Notes: generated by a model not told the origin, from the letters alone. Counted from the stretch's first letter, positions 18,874 to 28,550 are shown. The stretch: DNA of 39,477 bases from Pseudomonas yangonensis (GCF_009932725.1 NZ_BLJU01000008.1:1-39477), one strand, 5' to 3'. Numbers and translations are program-made.

Positions 18874-20214
18874 TCAGTCCAGCTTGACCACCTTGGCCAG
18901 GACCACCTTCGGCCCTTTCATCTTCTTGACGATGATGCGCAGGCCATCGGTTTCCAGCACCTCCTCTTGCTCGGGCATGCGCTTGAGGGTCTCGTAGATC
19001 AGACCGGCGAGCGTCTCGGCCTCGATATGGTCGAGGTCGACGCCGAGCAGGCGCTCGACCTTGGCCAGCGGCGTGTCGCCGCGCACCAGCAGCTTGCCCG
19101 GCTGGTAGGCGAGAATGCCGCGCTCGGCCTTGCGGTGTTCGTCCTGGATATCGCCCACCAGCGCTTCCAGCACATCCTCCATGGTCAGGTAGCCGATCAC
19201 CTTGCCGTCGGCCTCCTCGACCAGGGCAAAATGTGCGCCGCCCTGGCGGAACTGCTCAAGCAATTGCGACAGCGGCATGTGCCGGCTGACGCGCTCCAGC
19301 GGGTGCATCAGGTCCCCCAGCTTCAGCGCCGACGGCAGCATTTCCAGCAAGGACAGGTGCAGCAGCAGGTCCTTGATGTGCAGCACGCCGACGAACTCGC
19401 CCTTGCTCTCGTCGAAGATCGGGTAGCGGCTGTACTTGTGTCGGCGGAAGGTGGCGAATACCTGATCCAGGCTGGCATTGAACTCGAGGAAGATCAGGTC
19501 TTCACGCGAGTTGGCCCAGTCCACCACCTCCAGCTCGCCCAGCTCCACCGCCGACGCCAGCACGCGCAGGTCCTGGTCGTTGTCGCTGGTGGCGCGGCTG
19601 GAATGCAGAATCAGCTTGAGTTCTTCACGGCTGTAGTGGTGCTCGTGGTGCGGCCCCGGCTCACCCTGCCCGGCGATGCGCAGGATGGCGTTGGCGCTGG
19701 CATTGAGCACGAAGATCGCCGGATACATCAGCCAGTAGAAGGCGTACAGAGGCGCGGCTGTCCACAGCGAAAGCAGCTCGGGTTTGCGGATGGCCCAGGA
19801 CTTGGGCGCCAGCTCGCCGATGACGATGTGCAAGTAGGAAATGATCGAGAACGCGGTGAAGAAGGCGATGCCGTGAATCAGCTTCGGTGACTCGACGCCC
19901 ACCGCCACCAGCAGCGGCGTGAGCAACTCGGCGAAGGCCGGCTCGCCTACCCAGCCCAGGCCCAGCGACGCCAGGGTGATGCCCAGCTGGCAGGCCGAGA
20001 GATAGGCATCCATCTGATTATGTACGGTGCGCAGGATGTGCCCGCGCCAGCCGTGAGCCTCGGCCAGCGCGTCGACCTTGGTCGCGCGCAGACGCACGAT
20101 GGCGAACTCCGCAGCGACGAAGAAGCCGTTGAGCAGAACCAGAAACAGGGCAAACAGCATGAGGCCGAAATCGGCAAAGTAGGCAGAAGCGGGGAGACTC
20201 GCAGAGGGGTCCAT
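18874..20214 (-). CDS. CNNM/CorC (HlyC) family membrane protein
   Basis: 446 aa. N-terminal DUF21 membrane domain with three to four helices (FALFLVLLNGFFVAAEFAIV carries the family signature), then paired CBS domains (about 215-340, PIFDESKGEFVGVLHIKDLL and GKVIGYLTMEDVLEALVGDI) and a C-terminal CorC_HlyC/transporter-associated domain ending KKMKGPKVVLAKVVKLD. Such proteins are linked to magnesium/cobalt export; the older name haemolysin is misleading. The start has no clear Shine-Dalgarno. It follows phoR by 62 bp on the same strand and could be the third gene of a phoBR transcript. Confidence 0.9.
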   Translation of the reverse strand: MDPSASLPASAYFADFGLMLFALFLVLLNGFFVAAEFAIVRLRATKVDALAEAHGWRGHILRTVHNQMDAYLSACQLGITLASLGLGWVGEPAFAELLTPLLVAVGVESPKLIHGIAFFTAFSIISYLHIVIGELAPKSWAIRKPELLSLWTAAPLYAFYWLMYPAIFVLNASANAILRIAGQGEPGPHHEHHYSREELKLILHSSRATSDNDQDLRVLASAVELGELEVVDWANSREDLIFLEFNASLDQVFATFRRHKYSRYPIFDESKGEFVGVLHIKDLLLHLSLLEMLPSALKLGDLMHPLERVSRHMPLSQLLEQFRQGGAHFALVEEADGKVIGYLTMEDVLEALVGDIQDEHRKAERGILAYQPGKLLVRGDTPLAKVERLLGVDLDHIEAETLAGLIYETLKRMPEQEEVLETDGLRIIVKKMKGPKVVLAKVVKLD

Positions 20215-20276
20215 GGAGGTTCGGATTGGCCAATGATCGCTAGAGGTTGGAGCTTCGTCGTGGCGAATGCAAGCAT

Positions 20277-21596
20277 TCAGCGCGCGCGCTGCACCACCTG
20301 CGCTGCGGCGAAATGGCAGGTAAAGGTGCTGCCCTTGCCGAGAACGCTGCTGATTTCCAGATTGCCACGATGGCGCAACAGCACGTGCTTGACGATGGCC
20401 AGGCCGAGACCGGTGCCGCCGGTGTTGCTGGCACGGCTGGAGTCGACCCGGTAGAAGCGCTCGGTCAGGCGCGGCAAATGCTTGGCCTCGATGCCCATGC
20501 CGGTATCGCTGACCGCCAGGTGCGCGCCCTGCTCGTCGCCCCACCAGCGAATGCGGATATCGCCGCCGGCCGGGGTGTACTTCACTGCATTGAACACCAG
20601 GTTGGAGAAGGCGCTGCGCAGCTCCGCCTCGCTCCCTTTGAGTTTGAGGTGCGGATCGGCCTCCAGGCTGATCCGATGCAGCTGATCACCGGATAACGCC
20701 TGGGCATCGTTCTTGATCGACAACAGCATCAGATCGACCGCCACCGGCTGGTTGTCCGAGGGGTAGTCGGTGGCCTCCAGCTTGGCCAACAGCAGCAGGT
20801 CGTTGAGCAGGGTCTGCATCCGTGCGCCCTGCTGCTGCATCTGCTGCAGCGCGCGCAGCCAGCGCGGATTGACTGCCTCGACGTTGTCCAGCAGGGTTTC
20901 CAGGTAGCCGGCGATCACCGTCAGCGGCGTGCGCAGCTCGTGGGAGACGTTGGCGACGAAATCCTTGCGCATCTGTTCCAGCTGATACAGGCGGGTGACA
21001 TCACGCACCAGCAGCAGGTGCTCGCGATTGCCATAACGGGTGATATGGAACTGCAGACGACGGCGGTCGTTGACCGGCGAAGGAATCTCCAGCGCATCGG
21101 CGTAATTGCCGCGTTCGAAGTACTCCTTGAAACGTGGATCGCGCACCAGGTTGGCCAGTTGCTGACCACTGTCCTGCGGCGTCTTGAGGCCCAGCAGGGT
21201 CTCGGCGGCGCGGTTCCACCATTCCAGATTGCCCTGGCTGTCGAGCATCACCACGGCATCCTTGAGCGCCGCGGTGGACTCCTGTACACGATCGATCACC
21301 GCTTGCAGGCGGCCGCGGGCCTTCTGATTGCGACGCTGCAGGTGATAGATGCTGTCGAACACCTCGCCCCACAGGCCGTAGCCATCCGGCGGCGGCTCAT
21401 CGGGTTTGTGCTCACGCAGCCATTTATGCAGGCGCAGCAGTTGGCTGAGGGTCCAGCCCAGGTGGATGGCCAGACCAAAGGCCAGCACCCAGGCGTACTC
21501 GCCGGTGATGAAGCCCAGCAGCAGGCAGGCGCCGATCAACAGCAACAGCCGGCGCACAACGGCGCCACGCCAGTCATGATTCACGATGAAGCGCAT
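20277..21596 (-). CDS. phoR: Phosphate regulon sensor kinase PhoR
   Basis: 439 aa. Two N-terminal membrane helices (about 14-50), a short periplasm-free linker, a PAS domain (about 95-200, VVMLDSQGNLEWWNRAAE), the dimerisation/phosphoacceptor domain with His219 in NVSHELRTPL, and an HATPase domain with the N box (AFSNLVFNAVKYTP), G1 (DTGMGIE) and G2 (NTGGTGLGLAIVKH). It phosphorylates PhoB when phosphate is scarce, under control of the Pst/PhoU system outside this window. It begins 42 bp after phoB. Confidence 0.97.
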   Translation of the reverse strand: MRFIVNHDWRGAVVRRLLLLIGACLLLGFITGEYAWVLAFGLAIHLGWTLSQLLRLHKWLREHKPDEPPPDGYGLWGEVFDSIYHLQRRNQKARGRLQAVIDRVQESTAALKDAVVMLDSQGNLEWWNRAAETLLGLKTPQDSGQQLANLVRDPRFKEYFERGNYADALEIPSPVNDRRRLQFHITRYGNREHLLLVRDVTRLYQLEQMRKDFVANVSHELRTPLTVIAGYLETLLDNVEAVNPRWLRALQQMQQQGARMQTLLNDLLLLAKLEATDYPSDNQPVAVDLMLLSIKNDAQALSGDQLHRISLEADPHLKLKGSEAELRSAFSNLVFNAVKYTPAGGDIRIRWWGDEQGAHLAVSDTGMGIEAKHLPRLTERFYRVDSSRASNTGGTGLGLAIVKHVLLRHRGNLEISSVLGKGSTFTCHFAAAQVVQRAR

Positions 21597-21638
21597 CCTT
21601 GTGAGAAGCGCGAGTGCGCAAAAGCACCGCGCCCGCGA

Positions 21639-22328
<690 letters not shown>

Positions 22329-22381
22329 GGGGCCTCAGCCTCTATTCGTTCTCTGTCTGCGCCGCATTAGATAACGGAATT

Positions 22382-22399
22382 ATTGCAGCGATATGACAG
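22382..22399 (-). promoter_or_regulatory. Pho box upstream of phoB
   Basis: On the minus strand CTGTCAT-ATCG-CTGCAAT: two 7-mers 11 bases apart, the first a perfect and the second a 5/7 match to CTGTCAT. About nine bases downstream lies a weak -10-like TATCTA (22368-22373), the expected arrangement for PhoB-activated promoters. Confidence 0.8.
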
Positions 22400-22469
22400 G
22401 TAGGCGGCAGTGCCTGGAGCGTAGTCACGATTTTGCGAGCTGCAGCACTACAAGGCAGAAACAGGTGAG

Positions 22470-22590
22470 GAACGGTCGGGGTCGCGCTCGGCTTTACTGA
22501 AGTAAATGAGCATTACTCGTTTCACTCGCTCTTCGGGCCGCCCCTTGGACGTTCAGTGACAGGTCACGGTCCGAGCCTGTTTTTAACACA
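22470..22590. repeat. Structured intergenic element upstream of phoB
   Basis: The 297-bp ubiA-phoB gap contains, beyond the Pho box, a stretch with the palindromes TTTACT-GA-AGTAAA (22493-22506) and GTGAC-AG-GTCAC (22556-22567), then CCTGTTTTT near 22577. No gene fits. It looks like a dispersed intergenic repeat and may also help end ubiA-side or antisense transcripts; this is a guess from structure alone. Confidence 0.35.
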
Positions 22591-22625
22591 GCAGGGCCGA
22601 CGCGCAGCAGATCGTCATCACCCGC

Positions 22626-23516
22626 TCAACGCAATGCGTAGTCCAGCACTATGCCGACAAAGATCGCCAGCCCCGCCCAGTGGTTGTGCAGGAAGGCGTT
22701 GAAGCACACCAAGGGCTCGCGGCGGCGGGTCGCGTGGAACTCCCAGGCGAAGCATGCGGCGGCCACCAGCAGACCGGCGTGGAACCAGATGCCCAGCTCG
22801 AAGCGCGCGCCGGCCAGCAGCAGGCAGAGCAGCGCCAGGCCCTGCAGGCTGGCGATGATCAGGCGGTCGGCGTCGCCGAACAGGATGGCGGTGGACTTCA
22901 CCCCAATCTTCAGGTCGTCCTCGCGGTCAGCCATGGCGTAGTAGGTGTCGTAGGCCACGGTCCACAGCAGGTTGGCGATGTACAGCAGCCAGGCTTCCGG
23001 CGGCAGGCTGCCGGTCTCGGCGGTAAAGGCCATCGGCATGCCCCAGGAAAAGGCCGCGCCGAGTACCACCTGCGGGTAGAAGGTGTAGCGCTTCATGAAG
23101 GGGTAGCAGGCAGCCAGGGCCAGGCCACCGAAAGACAGCCAGATGGTGGTGGCATTGGTGAACAGCACCAGCACGAAGCTCATCGCCACCAGCACGGCGA
23201 ACAGCACCAGTGCTTCGCGCGGCTGGATCTTGCCGCTGGCCAGCGGCCGCGCTCGGGTACGGCTGACGTGGCCGTCGAAGTTGCGGTCGGCGTAGTCGTT
23301 GATCACGCAACCGGCGGCGCGCATCAGGATCACGCCGAACACGAAAATGAACAGATTCTTCGCACTCGGCACGCCTTCGGCGGCCACCCACAGCGCCCAC
23401 AGGGTCGGCCACAGCAGCAGATAGATGCCGATGGGTTTGTCCAGGCGCATCAGCTGAATGAAGTCCCAGGCGCGCGGGTGCAGGCGAGTGGTTGATTGCA
23501 GCAGGCGGGTGTACAT
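22626..23516 (-). CDS. ubiA: 4-hydroxybenzoate polyprenyltransferase
   Basis: 296 aa integral membrane enzyme with about nine hydrophobic helices. It attaches the polyprenyl tail to 4-hydroxybenzoate in ubiquinone synthesis. The first Asp-rich motif [20 protein letters not shown] and the second [18 protein letters not shown] (Mg-diphosphate binding) are intact. GGAG lies eight bases before the ATG. A perfect TATAAT on the minus strand at 23544-23549 in the gap from ubiC suggests it may also have its own promoter. Confidence 0.98.
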   Translation of the reverse strand: MYTRLLQSTTRLHPRAWDFIQLMRLDKPIGIYLLLWPTLWALWVAAEGVPSAKNLFIFVFGVILMRAAGCVINDYADRNFDGHVSRTRARPLASGKIQPREALVLFAVLVAMSFVLVLFTNATTIWLSFGGLALAACYPFMKRYTFYPQVVLGAAFSWGMPMAFTAETGSLPPEAWLLYIANLLWTVAYDTYYAMADREDDLKIGVKSTAILFGDADRLIIASLQGLALLCLLLAGARFELGIWFHAGLLVAAACFAWEFHATRRREPLVCFNAFLHNHWAGLAIFVGIVLDYALR

Positions 23517-23543
23517 CGAAGCGTCTCCGTGCAGGTTGCGCGG

Positions 23544-23549
23544 ATTATA
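23544..23549 (-). promoter_or_regulatory. -10 box upstream of ubiA
   Basis: TATAAT on the minus strand, 27 bp before the ubiA ATG; the -35 position is weak. Confidence 0.4.
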
Positions 23550-23612
23550 AGGGGAAAGCGTCTCGACCGAGGCGCTCGGGTCACCCGCACCCCGGCCCTT
23601 TAAGGGGGGCAG

Positions 23613-24164
23613 CTACGCGTCGATCGTGGCGGCTTGCCAGAACGCCGGCAGAAAGACCTCAGCCACCAGCACCCCCAGCGCGCCGCGGCTGAAGCAGGAA
23701 CGGCGCGCCCACAGCCGCTCTTCGCGCACCTCCTGCGGCAACCAGGCCGCTGGATAACGACAGGCCTGCAACTCGCCGCGGTCGAAGGCGCGGTCACTGA
23801 ACAGCAGCTCGCCAAGCGAGCGACTGCCCAGCTCGGCCAGGTTCAGCCCGGAGCCTTCCAGCGCACTGCGCGCGGCGACGCTGCGGGCGAACACCCAGGG
23901 CTGCCCGTGGCCGCGCAGGTACACCTCACGCACCCAGCCCTGGCTGCCATCGGCCACGCCGAGCAACGCACACTCGTCAACGCGCAGGCGCTGCCAGCCC
24001 TCCTGCAGCGGGGTCACCGAGAAGCCGTCATTGGACAGCGCCGTCAGACGGCGGGTCAGCGAGTCCTCGTTGAACAGCCAGTCGCGCACGCCGGCAGCCG
24101 GCTGCGGATGCAGCTGGGCGTGGGTCAGCCAGCGCGGCGGATGAGCAAGAGCAGCCTGAGGCAC
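23613..24164 (-). CDS. ubiC: Chorismate pyruvate-lyase
   Basis: 183 aa. It removes pyruvate from chorismate to give 4-hydroxybenzoate, the first ubiquinone step, feeding ubiA next door. The N-terminus has WLFNEDSLTRRLTALSN, the substrate region includes VREVYLRGHGQPWVFARSV, and the C-terminus RSCFSRGALGVLVAEVFLPAFW carries the catalytic Glu region typical of UbiC. The GTG start has no clear ribosome site. The gene lies 72 bp downstream of flgN on the same strand, so flagellar read-through into ubiC is conceivable. Confidence 0.96.
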   Translation of the reverse strand: MPQAALAHPPRWLTHAQLHPQPAAGVRDWLFNEDSLTRRLTALSNDGFSVTPLQEGWQRLRVDECALLGVADGSQGWVREVYLRGHGQPWVFARSVAARSALEGSGLNLAELGSRSLGELLFSDRAFDRGELQACRYPAAWLPQEVREERLWARRSCFSRGALGVLVAEVFLPAFWQAATIDA

Positions 24165-24236
24165 GAAGAGAAGTCACCAAAGATCGGAAGCGCGCGAGTC
24201 TAGCACGGCACGCTTTGAGGCCGGAGCACACTCGGC

Positions 24237-24683
24237 TCAATAGGGCTGCGGCGCGTACAGCTGGCCGGCGCCCGGTTCGCCAAGCAGCTGTTCGAGAATC
24301 TCGTGGTGCATCGCCAGCAGCTTGCCGTTGCGCTCGTTGAGGCGCTTGCACTGGCCGGCCAGTTGACCGAGCTGCTCCCAGGTGAGTTCGAGGTGTTTGC
24401 GCTGAGCCTGTGGATAACGCGCCAGCAGCTTCTGCATGGCGCTGCTGCCACTGCCCAGCTGGAAAGCTGCGAGCACCTTGCTGCGACGCTCAGCGCGGGC
24501 CTTGGCCTGATCGACCAGCTGCAGGATCTGTTCGTTGAGCAGGTCGATTTGCCTGCTGTCGCGCTTGAGCAACTGCTGATACAGCTCCTGCATCAGACCG
24601 CGCAGGGTCAGATAGTCGGTGCAGTCCTGATGCAGGTCCTGCTCGACGATCTGCAGCAACTGTTGCTCACGCGCAGTGGTCAC
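24237..24683 (-). CDS. flgN: Flagellar export chaperone FlgN
   Basis: 148 aa, helical throughout, rich in Leu and Gln, with long amphipathic helices (for example LLKRDSRQIDLLNEQILQLVDQAKAR) typical of FlgN, which escorts the hook-filament junction proteins FlgK and FlgL to the export gate. Position is the main support: its GTG start overlaps the flgM stop by four bases (GTGA), the usual flgM-flgN pair. FlgK and FlgL are not in this window. It is the last gene of the leftward flagellar operon. Confidence 0.85.
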   Translation of the reverse strand: MTTAREQQLLQIVEQDLHQDCTDYLTLRGLMQELYQQLLKRDSRQIDLLNEQILQLVDQAKARAERRSKVLAAFQLGSGSSAMQKLLARYPQAQRKHLELTWEQLGQLAGQCKRLNERNGKLLAMHHEILEQLLGEPGAGQLYAPQPY

Positions 24684-24958
24684 GCATCGCTACCGCTGTG
24701 GTAGGTCAGCATGCTGCCGGCCAGTGCGGCCGGATCGCTGCTCAGCTCGCCGCGCGCCAGGGCGGCCTTGAGCTGAGCGACCTTGTCCAGATCGACGTCC
24801 GGCAGGCTGCGCAAAGCGTCCTGCAACTGCTCCAGACGCGGTTCCTGGCTGGTGCTGGTGCGGGCATTGGCGCCTGGCTGCGGACGGGCGCTCTGCACCT
24901 GCGCCGGTGCGTCGCTGGGCAGGTTGAGGCTGGGCTTGAGATGCCTGCTGATTTCCAT
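24680..24958 (-). CDS. flgM: Anti-sigma-28 factor FlgM
   Basis: 92 aa. The disordered N-terminal half (Pro, Ser, Thr, Gln rich) and the C-terminal sigma-binding helices (ALRSLPDVDLDKVAQLKAALARGEL then SDPAALAGSMLTYH) match FlgM. It holds the flagellar sigma-28 inactive until the hook-basal body is complete and FlgM is exported. A dedicated sigma-28 for this system is not in the window. It begins 78 bp after fliJ, a wider gap than elsewhere in the operon, but I see no clear promoter there. Confidence 0.9.
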   Translation of the reverse strand: MEISRHLKPSLNLPSDAPAQVQSARPQPGANARTSTSQEPRLEQLQDALRSLPDVDLDKVAQLKAALARGELSSDPAALAGSMLTYHSGSDA

Positions 24959-25036
24959 GATTCGAATCCAACTCGCGTGGTGTTATGGCCTAAGAGCGAC
25001 CGGGCACGGCAAGAACTTAAACACGTCGAATAAAAA

Positions 25037-25462
25037 TTAGCTGACCTGGGCGCGCCACCAGGCCTGCGCGGCCAGACCATCCTGAATCTTCTGCTCCTGG
25101 CGGGCAAGCTGCTCCTGCCACTGCCCCATCTTGCCTTCGAGAAACTGGGTGATGACCTTCTCGCTGCGCATTGCCGCCAGCAGCTCGCGCTGAATGCGCG
25201 CCAGGTTCTCCTCGGCCAGCGCCAGTTCGCGACGCTGCAGCTCGACCATCTTGTACAGGGTCGCCTTGTAGCGCTGCTGATTGTCGCGCTGCAGTGGCGT
25301 GGTCATCGGCACGGTGAAGCCACACAGGCGACTGAGCCCGGTGATGTTGTTGCGGTAGCGCTGGCACAGGTTCTGTTGATAACTGACCCGGCCGAGCATT
25401 TGCTGCACCTTGCTGCCGCGCAGGCTGGCCAGGCGTCCGAGCATTTCCAGCTGTTCTTTCAT
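25037..25462 (-). CDS. fliJ: Flagellar export protein FliJ
   Basis: 141 aa, almost entirely coiled coil (LQRRELALAEENLARIQRELLAAMRSEKVITQFLEGKM), as in FliJ, the stalk-like protein that links the FliI ATPase ring to the FlhA gate. Sequence conservation in this family is low, so the place after fliI, with a four-base ATGA overlap, carries much of the call. Two Cys (33 and 47) are unusual for the family but have no assigned role. Confidence 0.9.
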   Translation of the reverse strand: MKEQLEMLGRLASLRGSKVQQMLGRVSYQQNLCQRYRNNITGLSRLCGFTVPMTTPLQRDNQQRYKATLYKMVELQRRELALAEENLARIQRELLAAMRSEKVITQFLEGKMGQWQEQLARQEQKIQDGLAAQAWWRAQVS

Positions 25463-26775
25463 TTGATGATGCTCTGCAAGGTGGCGATGCTGGCGCCAAG
25501 CTCGGCGCTGGCACCGACCTCCTGGCGCAGAAAGCGTTCGAGGCTGGGCGCCAGCTGCACGGCGCGGTCGGTCTTGGCGTCCATGCCCGGGGTGTAACCA
25601 CCCAACGGAATCAGCTCCTTGATTTTTTCATAGGTGCTGTAGAACTCCTTGAACTGGCGCCCGGCAGCCAGGTGCGCAGGCTCGCCGACCTGGCTCATGC
25701 AGCGGCTGACCGAGGCGGAAATGTCGATGGCCGGGTAGTGGCCGACATCGGCCAGGCGCCTTGAGAGCACGATATGGCCGTCGAGGATGGCGCGCGCGCA
25801 GTCGACGATCGGGTCCTGGTGGTCGTCGCCCTCGGCCAGCACGGTGTAGATGGCGCTCAGGCTGCCACTGCCGCTCTCGCCGTTGCCGGCGCTCTCCACC
25901 AGCTCCGGCAACATGCCGAACACCGAAGGCGGATAGCCCTTGGTCGCTGGCGGCTCGCCGAGGGCCAGGGCGATCTCGCGCTGGGCCATGGCGTAGCGGG
26001 TCAGCGAGTCGACCAGCAGCAGCACGTCCTGGCCCTGATCGCGGAAATAGGCGGCGATGCTATGGCACAGCTCGGTGGCCTTCAGGCGCATCAGCGGCGA
26101 TTCGTTGGCTGGCGCCACCACCACCACGGCCTTGCGCAAGCCTTCCTCGCCAAGCGAATGGAGAATGAATTCCTGCACCTCGCGGCCGCGCTCGCCGATC
26201 AGTCCGACCACTACCACGTCGGCCTTGGTTTGCCGGGTGATCATCCCCAGCAATACGCTCTTGCCCACCCCGGAGCCGGCGAACAGGCCGACGCGCTGGC
26301 CCTTGCCGAGGGTCAGCAGGCCGTTGATGGCGCGCACGCCGACATCCAGCGCGGCCTCCACCGGACGGCGCTTGAGCGGATTGACCGAAGGCAGCTCGAC
26401 CGGCAACGGGTCGCGCCCGGAGAGCTTGCCGCGCTCGTCCAGCGGCTCGCCGAGGCCATTGACCACGCGGCCGAGCCAGGATTCGTCGATCTGCAGCAGC
26501 GCCTCGTCCTTGGCCGGAAACACCCGCGATCCTGCCGCCAGGCCGACCGGCTTCTTGAACGGCATCAGGTAGGTGATGTCGCGGTTGAAGCCGACCACCT
26601 GCGCATCCAGCAGGCTGCCGTCGGCCTGCTCGACGCGGCAGCGCTGGCCGGTGCTGCGCTGACAGCCGAGGCTCTCCAGCAGCATGCCGGAGACACGCAC
26701 CAGGCGCCCGGCCACCTTGGCCAGCTGCACGCCGTCGAGCGAGCGCAGCGCTTCGTCGAGTTTGTAATCAAGCAT
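25459..26775 (-). CDS. fliI: Flagellum-specific ATPase FliI
   Basis: 438 aa. Energises export of rod, hook and filament subunits. Walker A is AGSGVGKS (166-173), followed by VVGLIGERGREVQEFI, Walker B within VLLLVDSLTRYAMAQREI, and the family-specific GEPPATKGYPPSVF. The N-terminal FliH-binding region and beta-barrel domain are present. AGGAG precedes the ATG. Nearest relatives are the F1-ATPase beta subunit and type III secretion ATPases; the flagellar neighbours settle the identity. Overlaps fliJ by four bases. Confidence 0.97.
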   Translation of the reverse strand: MLDYKLDEALRSLDGVQLAKVAGRLVRVSGMLLESLGCQRSTGQRCRVEQADGSLLDAQVVGFNRDITYLMPFKKPVGLAAGSRVFPAKDEALLQIDESWLGRVVNGLGEPLDERGKLSGRDPLPVELPSVNPLKRRPVEAALDVGVRAINGLLTLGKGQRVGLFAGSGVGKSVLLGMITRQTKADVVVVGLIGERGREVQEFILHSLGEEGLRKAVVVVAPANESPLMRLKATELCHSIAAYFRDQGQDVLLLVDSLTRYAMAQREIALALGEPPATKGYPPSVFGMLPELVESAGNGESGSGSLSAIYTVLAEGDDHQDPIVDCARAILDGHIVLSRRLADVGHYPAIDISASVSRCMSQVGEPAHLAAGRQFKEFYSTYEKIKELIPLGGYTPGMDAKTDRAVQLAPSLERFLRQEVGASAELGASIATLQSIIK

Positions 26776-26791
26776 CGGCGTCCGCTCCTGC

Positions 26792-27484
26792 TCAGGCTTC
26801 GGTCAGGTGCAGGTGTTCGGCCAGAGTGTCGATGCAGGCATCCAGACGCTGCTGGCACCCCACGTCGGCTTCGGCCTGCGGCGTGACCACGCGGCACTCG
26901 CCCAACGCCAGGCGCTCGTCGGCCACCAGCTTCCAGCCGGCGGCACGCTCCGGCGCCACGGCCTTGATCCGCGCGTATTCCTCGGGGCTGAGCAGCACCT
27001 GCACGTCTTCGGGCTCGCCCGGCATGCTGGCCAGCGCTTCCTCGACCAGCGCCAGCAACTGGGTCGGATGCAGCGTGAGTTCGCAGCGGATCACCTGCTG
27101 CGAGACCTTCTTCACCAGCTCGAGCAACTCCTGGCGGCGTTTGTGCTCGAGCTCGCCGAGATACTGTTCGACCTTCTCGCTGATCTGCTGCAGCGGCTGC
27201 GCAGCCAGCTCGAACTCACGACGCCCTTCGCTGCGGCCTTGCTCTCGCCCGAGTTGCAGACCCTCGTCGCGCCCCTGCTCGAAGCCGGCCTGGCGCCCGG
27301 CTTCCTCGCCCTGCTGCAGGCCGTCCTGATAGCCCTTTTCGATGCCCTGCTGAAAGCCGTCGGCCATGGCCCGCTGCAGGCCGGCGGCATCGCCGCTCCA
27401 GTCCGCGGCCGGCTGGCTGCTTCGCGGCGGGAAGCGGTAGGCGCGCCACTGGCGGGCGTCGCCCTTGATCACCTTGACCGTCAT
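26792..27484 (-). CDS. fliH: Flagellar assembly protein FliH
   Basis: 230 aa. The telltale region at about residues 43-90 is a run of GxxxG-type repeats (GFQQGIEKGYQDGLQQ and on), a helix-packing feature nearly unique to FliH. The C-terminal half is the FliH/HrpE domain that binds FliI (VKKVSQQVIRCELTLHPTQLLALVEEAL). FliH regulates the ATPase and docks it at the C ring through FliN. Its ATG is one base after the fliG stop (TGA-G-ATG), implying coupled translation. Confidence 0.93.
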   Translation of the reverse strand: MTVKVIKGDARQWRAYRFPPRSSQPAADWSGDAAGLQRAMADGFQQGIEKGYQDGLQQGEEAGRQAGFEQGRDEGLQLGREQGRSEGRREFELAAQPLQQISEKVEQYLGELEHKRRQELLELVKKVSQQVIRCELTLHPTQLLALVEEALASMPGEPEDVQVLLSPEEYARIKAVAPERAAGWKLVADERLALGECRVVTPQAEADVGCQQRLDACIDTLAEHLHLTEA

Positions 27485-27485
27485 C

Positions 27486-28550
27486 TCATTCCACCGTCTG
27501 TTCGCGGAACAGCTGCACCTGCAGCTCGCCGCTGGCCGACATTTCGCGGACCACGGCCATGATGTCCTTGCGCACCTGCTCGACGCGGCTCAACGGCACC
27601 GGGCCCTGGCGGCGGTTGATCGACTCCATCTGCTGCGCCTGGCGCTTGGGCATGGCGCCCTGGATGGCACGCACCAGCTCCGGCTCGGCGCCCTTGAGGG
27701 CAACCACCCACTCCTCCAGCGGCACGGCTTCGAGCAGCGCCTGCAGCACGTCCTGGTTCTGCCGCGAGAGGATGAAGAAGTCGTACATTTCGTCCTCGAT
27801 GCGCTCGACCAGCTGGTCGTCATGGGCACGCAGCAGCTCGAACATCTGCCCGCGGTCGCCCTTGAAGCGGTTCATGATGTCCGCCGCCTGCTTGATGCCG
27901 CGCACCTGAGAACCCTGGGTGCTGAGCACCGCCAGGCTGCGTTCGATCAGCTGCTCCAGCTCGGCGATGACGTCGCTGTTCACTTCGCTGAGGTTGGCGA
28001 TGCGGTACAGCAGCTCGTCCTGGCGCTCCTTGGGCATGCACTCGAGCACCTCGCTGGCCATGCCCGGCGGCAGGAAAGCAAGGAACACCGCCTGCATCTG
28101 CGCGTGCTCCTTGGCGATCAGCGCGGCGAACTGCTTCGGGTCGAGCCACTCCATCTTGGCCATCTTGGCGCGGATTTCCTCGCCGTAGATGCTGTCGAGC
28201 AGCGAACGGGTGATCTCGCTGCCCAGCGCCTTGCTCAGCATGCCGTCGAGATAGCCACGCGAGGCGCCCTTGATGCTGCTCTGCTCCTTGTAGTCCTCGA
28301 AGAAGCGGCCGATGACGTCGGAGACCATCGGCTGCTTGACGTTGGACAGGCGCGCCATGGCCTGGCTGATGCTGACGATTTCCTCGCGGGAGAAGTGCTT
28401 GAGCACGCCAGCGGAAATCTCGTCGCCCATGCTCAGCATGAGGATTGCGGCCTGCTCGGAAGAACTCAGCGAACGCTTCTGCACGCGCAGGCGCATTTCC
28501 TTGGCGGTGGAACCACCGCGGCCGTCAGGCTGGGTTGAGGTCTCGCTCAT
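27486..28550 (-). CDS. fliG: Flagellar motor switch protein FliG
   Basis: 354 aa, slightly long because of about 15 extra N-terminal residues. N-terminal FliF-binding, middle FliM-binding and C-terminal torque domains are present. The EHPQ motif reads EHAQ (148-151). In the torque helix a gap-free alignment by eye to E. coli FliG keeps Lys264 (Lys286 here) and Arg281 (Arg303), but Asp288-Asp289 become Ser310-Ile311 with Glu309 just before, and Arg297 becomes Pro319. So the rotor-stator charges differ from the usual pattern. The start overlaps the end of fliF by 26 bases. Confidence 0.95.
   Translation of the reverse strand: MSETSTQPDGRGGSTAKEMRLRVQKRSLSSSEQAAILMLSMGDEISAGVLKHFSREEIVSISQAMARLSNVKQPMVSDVIGRFFEDYKEQSSIKGASRGYLDGMLSKALGSEITRSLLDSIYGEEIRAKMAKMEWLDPKQFAALIAKEHAQMQAVFLAFLPPGMASEVLECMPKERQDELLYRIANLSEVNSDVIAELEQLIERSLAVLSTQGSQVRGIKQAADIMNRFKGDRGQMFELLRAHDDQLVERIEDEMYDFFILSRQNQDVLQALLEAVPLEEWVVALKGAEPELVRAIQGAMPKRQAQQMESINRRQGPVPLSRVEQVRKDIMAVVREMSASGELQVQLFREQTVE

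Noticed and set aside
24959..25036. Sigma-28 promoter for flgM in the fliJ-flgM gap
   Set aside because: A TTAAG-N14 arrangement exists but the -10 part does not resemble GCCGATA.
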